A stretch of 12,958 bases of DNA from CAZEUZ01 sp964515805 (GTDB lineage: Bacteria > Pseudomonadota > Gammaproteobacteria > Pseudomonadales > Cellvibrionaceae): contig CAZEUZ010000033.1 in NCBI GenBank assembly GCA_964515805.1, forward strand, positions 1 through 12,958, read 5' to 3'. The notes beneath the pieces are model-generated. The model worked only from the letters and a program-made list of their open reading frames with translations, did not search any database and was not told the origin of the DNA. The translations under genes and the position numbers were made by a program. Every line of letters begins with the position of its first letter. Positions within the stretch are counted from its first letter, which is position 1. Below, piece after piece: positions 1-7,424 of the stretch.

Positions 1-138
1 AGACAACCAAATGTCAGCAGTGGCCTTCAAACGCAATGTTTCTGCCCTCAAATCAATTGAGCTAAAAAGCAAAATTAACGGGATCAGGACAAATAGTGGA
101 GTTATTTTATCGGCGAGTATTTTTATGATTTTTTTCAT
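1..138 (-). CDS. Putative exported protein, N-terminal fragment (runs off left edge)
   Basis: An ATG at 138 (minus strand) opens a frame with no stop for 46 codons down to base 1, so only the N-terminus is in the window. It begins MKKIIKIL, then a hydrophobic stretch at about residues 13-27 (TPLFVLIPLILLFSS) and a small-residue region ending in RAE near 31-33. This is the pattern of a Sec signal peptide with likely cleavage close to residue 32; no lipobox Cys is seen. The mature start, TLRLKATADIWLS, is too short to assign to a family. It lies 143 nt after the apbE stop on the same strand, so it could be the last gene of the nqr operon or have its own promoter. The Shine-Dalgarno match is poor (AAGAA about 10 nt before ATG). 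The start and secretion signal are fairly convincing; the function is unknown. Confidence 0.6.
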   Translation of the reverse strand, partial: MKKIIKILADKITPLFVLIPLILLFSSIDLRAETLRLKATADIWLS

Positions 139-281
139 TAAGTTAATTTCTTAGCCAATGTAATTTAGTTGACAACACAACGGGATGCTGGAAAAGACAG
201 CTTAAAATTATCAGATTCAAATGTAGGTATTTTTCGGCGATTGGACAAATTACTTTTTTCTATACTTCTACTTCTTTAATA

Positions 282-1325
282 TCACTCCCCGTTTTCTTTA
301 TCCATATATTGAGAAAATTCACTGGAATGGCGGCTCTTATATTCTTCTTGATCATAGATTAGCAAGTAAACCGCTAATTGATGTTTCTCCGCAAGTTCAA
401 TGGTCTTTTCCGGTCTCATAACATTGAAAGCGGTCGCCCAACCATCAGCTTCAGTAGCAGAATCGCTAATGACAGTTACTGAAGCAACGTTGTGTTCGAC
501 TGGTCTGCCAGTACTAGGATCGATAGTGTGAGAATAACGTATGCCGTCTTTTTCATAGTAATTGCGGTAATCACCAGAAGTAGCAACTGCTTTATCAGTA
601 ATAGTCACCGCCTGTTGGATACCACTTCGAGCAAGCGTTGGCGACTCAATACCGATACGCCACTTTTCACCATCAGCATTATAGCCTTTTACACGTATTT
701 CACCGCCAATCTCGACCAAATAATTCTCAATAGAATACAGATCTAGAAAATCAGAGAGATAATCAACGCCAAATCCCTTGGCAATGGCTGAAAGATCCAT
801 TATTACCGGCACCGTTTTTAACAGAGATCGCCTATCGGCGTTCAGTTGTATGTATTGCCAACCAACTTGTGCCCGAGTGGCATTAATTTCAGTGGTTGAG
901 GGTATATTTTCGTGCTTATCTGGGCCGAACCCCCACAAACTAACTAAGGGCGATACTGTAATATCAAAACTGCCGTCAGTTTTTGCCGATATTTCTTGAG
1001 CCGTTTCTATCACACTGTAGGTTTCTTCAGAGAGTGGCAACCAGACATTTATCGGTGCGCCATTGATCAGTGAAATTTCAGAATCTGAAATGTAATTAGA
1101 CATCCACTGATTGACAATGGCGATTTCTCTTTCAATCTTGGTCTGGATAGCTTTTTTTGTTATTGCTCTAGGTGGGTTGACCAGAGTAATTGTGTAACGA
1201 GTGCCCATAGTAGGGCCTTCAATAGATATGATATTTTTTTGTTGAATATCCGAGCAGGCGCTCAAAAGAAGGCTGATGATTACCGTAAGGTTGGTGGCGA
1301 ATTTTTTTATATATCGCCACCGCAT
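282..1325 (-). CDS. apbE: FAD:protein FMN transferase ApbE (lipoprotein), Nqr flavinylation factor
   Basis: This periplasmic, membrane-anchored flavin transferase moves FMN from FAD onto a threonine of target proteins; its expected targets here are NqrB and NqrC. The 347-aa protein starts with a lipoprotein signal (RWRYIKK, hydrophobic core, lipobox LLSAC with Cys24). ApbE motifs follow in order: MGTRYTITL (40-48), DGSFDITVSPLVSLWGFG (117-134), DLSAIAKGFGVD (177-188), VEIGGEIRVKG (204-214), HTIDPSTGRP (266-275) and SDSATEADGWATAF (288-300, containing the Asp expected to bind Mg2+). The frame stays open to an ATG at 1373 inside nqrF, but that start would put 16 polar residues before the signal peptide. 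The ATG at 1325, 7 nt after the nqrF stop, is preferred. No convincing terminator was seen in 139-281, and nqrM does not follow directly. Confidence 0.95.
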   Translation of the reverse strand: MRWRYIKKFATNLTVIISLLLSACSDIQQKNIISIEGPTMGTRYTITLVNPPRAITKKAIQTKIEREIAIVNQWMSNYISDSEISLINGAPINVWLPLSEETYSVIETAQEISAKTDGSFDITVSPLVSLWGFGPDKHENIPSTTEINATRAQVGWQYIQLNADRRSLLKTVPVIMDLSAIAKGFGVDYLSDFLDLYSIENYLVEIGGEIRVKGYNADGEKWRIGIESPTLARSGIQQAVTITDKAVATSGDYRNYYEKDGIRYSHTIDPSTGRPVEHNVASVTVISDSATEADGWATAFNVMRPEKTIELAEKHQLAVYLLIYDQEEYKSRHSSEFSQYMDKENGE

Positions 1326-1332
1326 ATGAGTA

Positions 1333-2556
1333 TTATCCGCCAAAATCATCCAACATGATATTTTCATCTTCAACGCCGAGATCCTTCAGCATATTGGTGA
1401 CTGCTACATTCATCATGGGTGGACCACACATATAAAATTCACAGTCCTCCGGGGCAGGATGATCTTTTAAATATTCCTCATATAACACTGTGTGAATAAA
1501 GCCCGTAAGACCATTCCAGTTATCTTCGGTTTGAGGTTCGGAAAGGGCGACATGCCATTCGAAATTATCATTCTCTTCTGCCAGTTTGTCGTATTCTTCT
1601 TTATAAAACAGCTCTCGTAAGGACCTTGCGCCATACCAAAAGCTTATTTTTCGCTTGGAATTCAACCGCTTTAATTGGTCAAAAATATGGGAGCGCATTG
1701 GCGCCATGCCGGCTCCACCACCCACAAAAACCATTTCTGCATCCGTCTCTTTGGCAAAAAATTCACCAAAAGGACCAAATACTGTCACTTTATCACCAGG
1801 TTTTAAATTAAAGGCCCAAGAAGACATCTGACCGGGAGGAATGCCATTAGAACGGGGCGGAGGCGTCGCAATGCGAATATTAAATTTAACGACTCCTTTT
1901 TCTTCCGGATAATTGGCCATGGAGTAGGCGCGTATTACTGGCTCATCGATCTTAGATTCCAGATCAAAAAATTTAAAATGTTCCCAATCACTGCGGTATT
2001 CTTCTTCCACATCAAAATCGGCATATTTTACATGATGAGGAGGTGCTTCTAACTGAACATAACCTCCTGCCCTGAAATTAACATCCTCACCTTCAGGCAA
2101 TTTTAAGGTCAATTCTTTGATAAAAGTGGCTACATTAGGATTTGATTCAACGGTACAGGTCCATTGTTTGACGCCAAAGACATCTTCCGGGACCTCGACT
2201 ACCATATCCTGTTTAACAGGTGTTTGGCAGGATAGACGCCAACCTTCATTAGCCTCACGTTTGGTAAAATGGGATTCCTCTGTCGGCAGCATAGAACCAC
2301 CGCCAGATTTGACAATACATTTACACTGGGCGCAGGTACCACCACCACCACAGGCAGAGGCTAAAAATAAGCCACTGTCTGCCAGTGTCGTTAACAATTT
2401 GCCACCGGCTGGCACTGTTATTTGCTTCTCGCCATTGATATCGATATGTATATCACCACTACTGACCAGTTTTGCTCGTGCAGATAAGATAATAGCCACT
2501 AACGCCAAGACAATGGCGGTAAACATGGCGACACCAAGAACAATTTCAACAATCAT
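1333..2556 (-). CDS. nqrF: Na+-translocating NADH:quinone oxidoreductase subunit F (NADH dehydrogenase, 2Fe-2S/FAD)
   Basis: NqrF is the electron entry subunit of Na+-NQR: it oxidises NADH on the cytoplasmic side through FAD and passes electrons to a 2Fe-2S cluster. The 407-aa protein has one N-terminal membrane anchor (about residues 2-24), then a ferredoxin domain with cluster ligands C69, C75, C78 and C110, one residue off the Vibrio cholerae numbering. The FAD-binding RAYS motif is at 209-212. The NAD-binding loop GGGAGMAPMRS is at 279-289, and the reductase signature CGPP has C377. The C-terminus LDDFGG supplies the aromatic residue that stacks on FAD in this family. The ATG at 2556 follows the nqrE stop by 21 nt, with GGGGTGAAG as ribosome binding site. 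Length and motif order are normal; nothing is missing. Confidence 0.98.
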   Translation of the reverse strand: MIVEIVLGVAMFTAIVLALVAIILSARAKLVSSGDIHIDINGEKQITVPAGGKLLTTLADSGLFLASACGGGGTCAQCKCIVKSGGGSMLPTEESHFTKREANEGWRLSCQTPVKQDMVVEVPEDVFGVKQWTCTVESNPNVATFIKELTLKLPEGEDVNFRAGGYVQLEAPPHHVKYADFDVEEEYRSDWEHFKFFDLESKIDEPVIRAYSMANYPEEKGVVKFNIRIATPPPRSNGIPPGQMSSWAFNLKPGDKVTVFGPFGEFFAKETDAEMVFVGGGAGMAPMRSHIFDQLKRLNSKRKISFWYGARSLRELFYKEEYDKLAEENDNFEWHVALSEPQTEDNWNGLTGFIHTVLYEEYLKDHPAPEDCEFYMCGPPMMNVAVTNMLKDLGVEDENIMLDDFGG

Positions 2557-2577
2557 GTATTTGCTTCACCCCAGTGC

Positions 2578-3186
2578 TTACAGATCAATTCCGCCAAATG
2601 ACATAAAACCCAATGACATTAGGCCAACGGTAATAAAAGTGATACCCAAGCCACGCAGGCCTTCTGGTACATCACTGTACTTCATTTTTTCTCGTATTCC
2701 CGCTAAAGCAGTGATCGCTAATGCCCAGCCAGTGCCAGCGCCTGCACCGTAAACAACACTCTCTGCCAGATTATAGTTTCGCTCCACCATAAATAACGAA
2801 GCGCCTAAAATGGCGCAATTTACTGTAATTAATGGTAGGAAAACACCGAGTGCGTTATACAATGCGGGAACATACTTATCCAATACCATTTCGAGAATCT
2901 GCACCAGTGCAGCAATGACACCAATATAGGTAATTAAGCCAAGGAAACTCAAATCTACGTTGGGCAACCCCAACCAGGCGAGAGCACCATCTTGTAGCAG
3001 ATAAGTTAACAACAGGTTGTTAATCGGCACAGTGAGTGTCAATACCACGATAACAGCAATACCCAAACCAATAGCGGCGTCGACTTTCTTGGAAATCGCC
3101 AAAAAGGTACACATGCCCAAAAAGAAGGCCAGTGCCATGTTATCTATAAAGATAGCGCGGACGAATAAACTCAGTAGTTCTTCCAT
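2578..3186 (-). CDS. nqrE: Na+-NQR subunit E (integral membrane, Fe-binding pair with NqrD)
   Basis: NqrE is a small hydrophobic subunit of the Na+-NQR core. In the Vibrio complex NqrD and NqrE are inverted-topology homologues that hold an intramembrane iron centre with two Cys each. Here the 202-aa protein has about six membrane segments and the two expected cysteines in the right contexts: C26 in FFLGMC and C124 in ITVNC. A short insertion, around residues 65-80 (LQDGALAWLGLPNVDLS), relative to the 198-aa Vibrio protein as I remember it, would explain the shifted second Cys. The ATG at 3186 overlaps the TAA of nqrD by one base (TAATG), which implies translational coupling. nqrF follows 21 nt after the stop. 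Confidence 0.97.
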   Translation of the reverse strand: MEELLSLFVRAIFIDNMALAFFLGMCTFLAISKKVDAAIGLGIAVIVVLTLTVPINNLLLTYLLQDGALAWLGLPNVDLSFLGLITYIGVIAALVQILEMVLDKYVPALYNALGVFLPLITVNCAILGASLFMVERNYNLAESVVYGAGAGTGWALAITALAGIREKMKYSDVPEGLRGLGITFITVGLMSLGFMSFGGIDL

Positions 3187-3845
3187 TATGCCACCTCACC
3201 AGCTCGCGTATTAGCTGCCATCTTGTAGTCGGGCGCTTCAACTTGCTCTTTCTTGACTGCCCGCAGTGCCCAAATAATTAACCCAATCAAGAAAAATGCA
3301 CTTGGTGGCAGCAGTAGCATGCCATTAGAAACATACCAGCCGCCTTCAGTGGCCAGCGGGAGTATCTCTATGCCCAGTAATTTACCTGAACCAAACAATT
3401 CACGAATAACAGCCAATACGATCAAAATAAAACTGTAACCAAGGCCATTGCCAATACCATCGATAAAACTTGGCAGTGGTGGATTTTTCATCGCATAGGC
3501 TTCGGCGCGGCCCATAACAATGCAGTTGGTGATAATCAGACCGACAAATACTGATAGCTGTTTACTGATCTCATAGGCCACTGCCTTCAATATCTGATCT
3601 ACCAAAATTACCAATGAAGCAATGATTGTCATTTGCACGATAATACGGATATTACTGGGAATCTGATTTCTGACCAATGAGACGAAAAAATTAGAGAATC
3701 CTGTTACCAGAATGACGGCGATGCACATCACCAAGGTAACTTTTAAGCTACTAGTCACTGCTAGTGCGGAACAAATACCGAGGATTTGCAGTGCAATGGG
3801 ATTATTATCGAATATTGGGCCCAGTAGGGTCTCTTTTAACTTCAC
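3186..3845 (-). CDS. nqrD: Na+-NQR subunit D (integral membrane, GTG start)
   Basis: NqrD pairs with NqrE in the membrane core of the Na+ pump. The frame is open to an ATG at 3908, which would give 240 aa, but that lies 61 nt inside nqrC and adds 21 residues not seen in the family. I choose GTG at 3845: it lies 2 nt past the nqrC TAA, has a strong GGGGGAG site 7 nt upstream (3853-3859), and gives a 219-aa protein. It begins MKLKETLLGPIFDNNPIALQ, matching where family members begin. Iron-ligand cysteines are C25 (ILGIC) and C108 (IITNC), each four residues before the Vibrio positions C29 and C112. About six membrane segments are present. The charged C-terminal tail (KKEQVEAPDYKMAANTRAGEVA) is some ten residues longer than the Vibrio tail as I recall it. 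The stop overlaps the nqrE start by one base. Confidence 0.96.
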   Translation of the reverse strand: MKLKETLLGPIFDNNPIALQILGICSALAVTSSLKVTLVMCIAVILVTGFSNFFVSLVRNQIPSNIRIIVQMTIIASLVILVDQILKAVAYEISKQLSVFVGLIITNCIVMGRAEAYAMKNPPLPSFIDGIGNGLGYSFILIVLAVIRELFGSGKLLGIEILPLATEGGWYVSNGMLLLPPSAFFLIGLIIWALRAVKKEQVEAPDYKMAANTRAGEVA

Positions 3846-3847
3846 GT

Positions 3848-4648
3848 TTATACTCCCCCACTCTTCAGGTTTGATAAAAATTTGCCATAGCCCATATCGC
3901 CCATCCAAAATTCGATTAAATTGTCGACACCACGTGTGGTTAGTGTTGCGCCTGACAGTCCGTCAATCTTATAAATCTTATCTTTAGTGCCTTCAGTCAC
4001 CTTACCTTTGATGACTGTCAATGCTACTTCATCGTCGTCGCGATAAACTTTTTTGCCTTCCCACAACGCTTTCCACATAGGGTTATCCACTTCACCACCA
4101 AGCCCTGGAGTCTCTGCGTGCTCGTAGAAGCCCAATCCAGCAACGGTGTTTAAGTCTGATTCGAGGGCGATGAAACCGTAAAGTGTCGACCACAGACCAT
4201 AACCTTTAATTGGCAAAATAACGGTTTGAATATCATTATGATCGGTACCGCGATTTTTCTTACCTTTGTCTTCCACCAAATAAATCTTGGCATATTTTTC
4301 CCGACGTGAAATTTTAGCGATATCTGCATCTTGCGAAAGTGCATCTGACAATTCAGGGTCTTTTGCCGCTTTGCGTTGATCATAGGTTTCCAAATCAACA
4401 GCATCTGTATACTTGCCTGTATCCAGATCGACCAGTTGCACGGTTATCTGTTCAAATTGCTCGTCAATCGAGACACCTTTTTGCAGTAGACCGGCAGCGG
4501 CCAAAATATTACGCTTAAAATCCAAGGATTTGTTGGCAACTTGTAAAGGTTTTAACCATACAGAGGCTACAGAAACGACAATCGAGCAGACGAGACAAAG
4601 AAGAAATGCAACGGTCAGCGTTTTTCGTACGGTATCATTGTTAGACAC
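3848..4648 (-). CDS. nqrC: Na+-NQR subunit C (covalent FMN, GTG start)
   Basis: NqrC carries a covalent FMN on the periplasmic face and relays electrons between the membrane iron site and NqrB. The 266-aa protein has one N-terminal membrane helix (about residues 11-31), a soluble FMN domain, and the flavinylation motif LSGAT at 231-235, making T235 the expected phosphoester-linked residue (T225 in Vibrio). ETPGLGGEVDNPMW at 179-192 is the usual conserved segment before it. The start is GTG at 4648, preceded by GGAGGA at 4655-4660 with 6 nt spacing. It overlaps the end of nqrB by 8 nt, and the reading frame begins MSNNDTVRKT. The stop is 2 nt before the nqrD GTG. Membrane insertion and flavinylation should need ApbE from the same operon. 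Confidence 0.97.
   Translation of the reverse strand: MSNNDTVRKTLTVAFLLCLVCSIVVSVASVWLKPLQVANKSLDFKRNILAAAGLLQKGVSIDEQFEQITVQLVDLDTGKYTDAVDLETYDQRKAAKDPELSDALSQDADIAKISRREKYAKIYLVEDKGKKNRGTDHNDIQTVILPIKGYGLWSTLYGFIALESDLNTVAGLGFYEHAETPGLGGEVDNPMWKALWEGKKVYRDDDEVALTVIKGKVTEGTKDKIYKIDGLSGATLTTRGVDNLIEFWMGDMGYGKFLSNLKSGGV
3853..3859 (-). promoter_or_regulatory. Ribosome binding site deciding the nqrD GTG start
   Basis: On the minus strand GGGGGAG lies inside the last codons of nqrC (Gly-Gly-Val), with 7 nt between it and the GTG at 3845. The upstream in-frame ATG at 3908 has no comparable site, so this element supports the GTG start and tight coupling of nqrD to nqrC. Confidence 0.65.
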
Positions 4649-5849
4649 GGGCTATCCTCCGTTTAATATTTGCTTGAACCACAAAGTGGTCCATCAACGG
4701 AGCAAAGAGATTAGCAAATAAAATAGCTAGCATGATTCCTTCGGGAAAAGCCGGATTTATCACACGAATTAATATGGTCATAAAACCGATCAATGCGCCA
4801 TACCACCATTTGCCAATATTGGTCATAGACGCGGAAACCGGATCAGTAGCCATAAATACCATACCGAAGGCAAACCCACCAACGACCATATGCCAGTACC
4901 ACGGCATAGCAAACATCGGATTGGTATCGGAACCCACCATATTTAGAAGGCTAGATGTAGCAACCATACCTAGCATCACACCGGCGATAATGCGCCAGGA
5001 GGCAATACGAGTCAGCAGTAAAACTGCCCCACCGATGAATATTGCTAGCGTCGACACTTCGCCCATTGAACCAGGTATATTGCCGATAAATGCATCCATC
5101 CAAGTCATTTGCAGAGCGGACATTCCTTCGGAATATGCCACTGACAACGCTGTGGCACCAGTGTAACCATCGACACCAGACATATCGACTGATGTCCATA
5201 CCGCATCGCCAGACATGGATGCAGGATAAGCAAAGTACAAAAAAGCACGCCCCGTAAGCGCTGGATTTAGAAAGTTTTTGCCGGTGCCGCCAAATACTTC
5301 TTTACCAATGACAACACCAAAACTAATACCGAGTGCAGCCATCCACAGAGGGATACTCGGAGGGCAAGTGAGTGAAAATAAAACAGAGGTGACAAAAAAA
5401 CCTTCATTGACTTCGTGACCACGTTTCATAGCGAATAGCACTTCCCAGAAACCACCCACGATGAAGACAGTGAGATAAACTGGAATAAAGTAAGCAGCGC
5501 CGTGCCAGAAATTGTCCCACAGACTACTGGGGTCATAACTAGCAAATAATTCGATAATACCACTGCGCCAGCCTGCTACGCCTGCAACTCCAAACTCTGC
5601 CATGGCACTATTGGCTTGAAAACCGACATTGTACATACCGTAAAACATTGCTGGGAAAGTACATAGCCACACGGTGATCATGATGCGTTTCAAATCAACG
5701 CCATCGCGCACATGCGCAGTAGTCTTGGTAACGCTGCTGGGACGATAAAAAATGGTATCTACTGCTTCATAAAGGGCATACCAACTCTCATATTTGCCGC
5801 CTTTGTGGAAGTTAGGCTCAATTTTATCTAAAAAGGCTCGCAGACCCAT
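4641..5849 (-). CDS. nqrB: Na+-NQR subunit B (membrane, covalent FMN and riboflavin site)
   Basis: NqrB is the large membrane subunit of the pump; in Vibrio it holds covalent FMN and riboflavin and forms the Na+ path and quinone region. The 402-aa protein starts MGLRAFLDKIEPNF and has about ten hydrophobic segments from residue 55 on. The flavinylation motif YTGAT is at 229-233, so T233 is the expected FMN attachment site (T236 in Vibrio). A GGFWE segment (132-136) resembles the Gly-Gly-x-x-Glu region linked to quinone and inhibitor binding in Vibrio. GKNFLNPALTGRAFL (199-213) and MATDPVSASMT near the C-terminal third are conserved family segments. The ATG at 5849 lies 15 nt after the nqrA stop with GGAAGGA at 5856-5862. 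The 3' end overlaps nqrC by 8 nt. Confidence 0.98.
   Translation of the reverse strand: MGLRAFLDKIEPNFHKGGKYESWYALYEAVDTIFYRPSSVTKTTAHVRDGVDLKRIMITVWLCTFPAMFYGMYNVGFQANSAMAEFGVAGVAGWRSGIIELFASYDPSSLWDNFWHGAAYFIPVYLTVFIVGGFWEVLFAMKRGHEVNEGFFVTSVLFSLTCPPSIPLWMAALGISFGVVIGKEVFGGTGKNFLNPALTGRAFLYFAYPASMSGDAVWTSVDMSGVDGYTGATALSVAYSEGMSALQMTWMDAFIGNIPGSMGEVSTLAIFIGGAVLLLTRIASWRIIAGVMLGMVATSSLLNMVGSDTNPMFAMPWYWHMVVGGFAFGMVFMATDPVSASMTNIGKWWYGALIGFMTILIRVINPAFPEGIMLAILFANLFAPLMDHFVVQANIKRRIARV
4655..4660 (-). promoter_or_regulatory. Strong ribosome binding site for nqrC within the end of nqrB
   Basis: GGAGGA on the minus strand, 6 nt before the GTG at 4648 and inside the last codons of nqrB. It is one of the best anti-SD matches in the operon and confirms the GTG start and the 8-nt nqrB/nqrC overlap. 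Confidence 0.65.
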
Positions 5850-5864
5850 AAATTATCCTTCCTT

Positions 5865-7223
5865 TTACCCTTCTTTCTCAATACGGGTTAGATTGTCACG
5901 TAGAATAGGACCATATTCGTATTTCCCCGGGCACACATAGGTGCACAATGCCAAATCTTCTTCATCCAACTCCAGGCAACCGAGTTTTTGCGCTGTTTCC
6001 GTGTCACCGACGATAAGTGATCGCAGCAACTGAGTGGGCAGTATATCCAGCGGCATAATCCGCTCATAAGAGCCGACTGGCACCATGGCTCGCTCACTGC
6101 CATTAGTGGTCGTTGTAAAGGCGTACTGTTTGCCTTTGAAAAGGCTAGAAATGTAAATACCCATAGTTGAAAAATAGTTAAATCCTGCACGCAAATAGTG
6201 CAGTGCCGGTCGGTCATTTCCTTCAGTCAGCACACTCACTTGATAATGGTAGCGACCGAGATAGTCATAGGCTCCTTTGGCTGAACGACCACCGAATACA
6301 GAACCGGAGACAATGCGATTATTACCAGGCAGCAAATGGCCCGCCGTTAACTCTGATAGGTTGGATCCCATACAGGTACGCAACAAGCGCGGCTTTTCTA
6401 CCTGTGGACCAGCGAGGGCAACCACCCTATCAGGATAGAGTTTACCTGTAGTGAATAATTTTCCGAATGCAATGACATCTTGGTAGCCAATGGTCCACAC
6501 TGTTTTGTTTGCACCAACTGGATCAAGAAAATGAATATGGGTACCTACATTACCCGCCGGATGGACACCGGCAAAAGATTCAATATGCAACTGTTTGCAT
6601 TTTTTTGTCGTATCGGAGATGGGCAATTCCACATCGACTGCTTTACAGACATAGACTTTACCTTCAGTTAGCCGCGTAAGCACTTGTAAACCTTGATTAA
6701 AGGCATCAACCTGCTCGGCAATAACTATTTTTGGGTTAGGCGCTAATGGTTGGGTATCTATGGCAGTGACAAAAACTGCGGCAGGACTTGAGCTTTCGGG
6801 CGATGGGACCTTGCTGTAGGGTCGAGTTCGCAATGCTACCCACAAGCCAGATTTGACCAGATTATCGACAACTTGTCGTCGATCAAGCTTAACTAATTCA
6901 TCGGCTTTGTAACTGGCAAATTCCTCTGCATCCTTGCCTTCAATATCGATTACAACAGATTGTAATACCCGTTTGGCACCCCGATTAATCGCCGACACTT
7001 TACCAGCTGCAGGTGCTGTATAAAGAACGCCTGGCGCTTTTTTATCTGAGAATAATAGTTGGCCGCACTTGACCTTATCACCAACATTGACGGCCATTGT
7101 CGGTTTCATTCCGTGAAAATCAGCCCCCATCACCGCTACAGAGCGCACGCGAGGACCGTTTTCGATACGTTGTTCAGGACTTCCGGATATGGGTAAATTT
7201 AATCCGCGACGTACGTTGATCAT
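5865..7223 (-). CDS. nqrA: Na+-NQR subunit A (peripheral, quinone-associated)
   Basis: NqrA is the soluble cytoplasmic subunit of Na+-NQR, associated with the ubiquinone site formed with NqrB. The 452-aa protein has the typical start MINVRRGLNLPISGSPEQ, then the biotinyl/lipoyl-like and Rnf-C-like fold segments including VGDKVKCGQLLFSDKK (47-62) and YTAPAAGKVSAINRGAKR (68-85). The C-terminal part contains CLELDEEDLALCTYVCPGKY. No 4Fe-4S ferredoxin motif is present, as expected for NqrA and unlike RnfC. It is the first gene of the operon: the ATG at 7223 has AGGATAAAGAA upstream and about a 113-nt leader from the proposed promoter. Length is normal. Confidence 0.97.
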   Translation of the reverse strand: MINVRRGLNLPISGSPEQRIENGPRVRSVAVMGADFHGMKPTMAVNVGDKVKCGQLLFSDKKAPGVLYTAPAAGKVSAINRGAKRVLQSVVIDIEGKDAEEFASYKADELVKLDRRQVVDNLVKSGLWVALRTRPYSKVPSPESSSPAAVFVTAIDTQPLAPNPKIVIAEQVDAFNQGLQVLTRLTEGKVYVCKAVDVELPISDTTKKCKQLHIESFAGVHPAGNVGTHIHFLDPVGANKTVWTIGYQDVIAFGKLFTTGKLYPDRVVALAGPQVEKPRLLRTCMGSNLSELTAGHLLPGNNRIVSGSVFGGRSAKGAYDYLGRYHYQVSVLTEGNDRPALHYLRAGFNYFSTMGIYISSLFKGKQYAFTTTTNGSERAMVPVGSYERIMPLDILPTQLLRSLIVGDTETAQKLGCLELDEEDLALCTYVCPGKYEYGPILRDNLTRIEKEG

Positions 7224-7251
7224 GTGAATTTTCTTTATCCTAACCTGTATG

Positions 7252-7278
7252 TTTTACCTAGAGCTATTTTTTACCTAG
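7252..7278. repeat. Pair of direct repeats in the nqr leader
   Basis: TTTTACCTAG occurs at 7252-7261 and again at 7269-7278 (plus-strand reading), 17 bp from start to start, in the untranslated leader between the proposed nqr start site and nqrA. A looser relative, CCTAACCTG, lies at 7239-7247. In the nqr mRNA sense this reads CTAGGTAAAA twice. It could be a protein or small-RNA target; no function is shown. Confidence 0.4.
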
Positions 7279-7333
7279 GGTTGTCGTTTCGATCTTACTT
7301 TAGGTTGTGCTAGTTTGAGAAAACGAGCAGGAG

Positions 7334-7363
7334 TTGCGACGCAATTATAATGACGCCGCGACA
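7334..7363. promoter_or_regulatory. Two dyads in the nqr promoter (candidate operators)
   Basis: TTGCGACGCAA at 7334-7344 is a perfect 5-1-5 dyad sitting on the predicted nqr start point. TGACGCCGCGACA at 7351-7363, in the -35/-10 spacer, is an imperfect dyad of the form TGnCGCnGCGnCA. GCGAC recurs at 7336-7340 and 7358-7362, 22 bp (about two helix turns) apart. The position fits a regulator controlling nqr; which one cannot be told from sequence. Confidence 0.35.
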
Positions 7364-7372
7364 CACTTTCCA
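7344..7372 (-). promoter_or_regulatory. Predicted sigma-70 promoter of the nqr operon
   Basis: Minus-strand -35 TGGAAA (7367-7372) and a perfect -10 TATAAT (7344-7349) are separated by 17 bp. Transcription would start near 7337, leaving about 113 nt of leader before nqrA. It lies in the 201-bp space after gap and is the best promoter match in the window. Confidence 0.6.
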
Positions 7373-7424
7373 GTAAAAAAGTGTTGTTTTTCAGAGCGTA
7401 TTAACCGTACTCGATTTAACCACA

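Noticed and set aside
148..175. Possible promoter TTGTCA-16-TAAGAA for the left-edge gene (minus strand)
   Set aside because: The -10 would lie only about 10 nt before the ATG, leaving no room for a leader or ribosome binding site; spacing and matches are weak.
1326..1373. Longer apbE start at 1373 overlapping nqrF
   Set aside because: It would put a polar 16-residue stretch in front of an otherwise well-formed lipoprotein signal peptide; the ATG at 1325 fits better.
2117..2752. Plus-strand open frame of 211 codons opposite nqrF and nqrE
   Set aside because: It is antisense to two clearly conserved genes, has low-complexity Pro/Ser/Ala-rich composition typical of shadow frames, and spans the junction of the two real genes.
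5865..7223. Possibility that the operon is Rnf rather than Nqr
   Set aside because: The first gene lacks the 4Fe-4S motifs of RnfC, and a 2Fe-2S/FAD NqrF with NADH-binding motifs is present, which Rnf does not have.
7373..7424. Possible intrinsic terminator after gap (A tract and T tract on the minus strand near 7377-7392)
   Set aside because: The only pairing is A:T without a GC stem, so it should not terminate efficiently.
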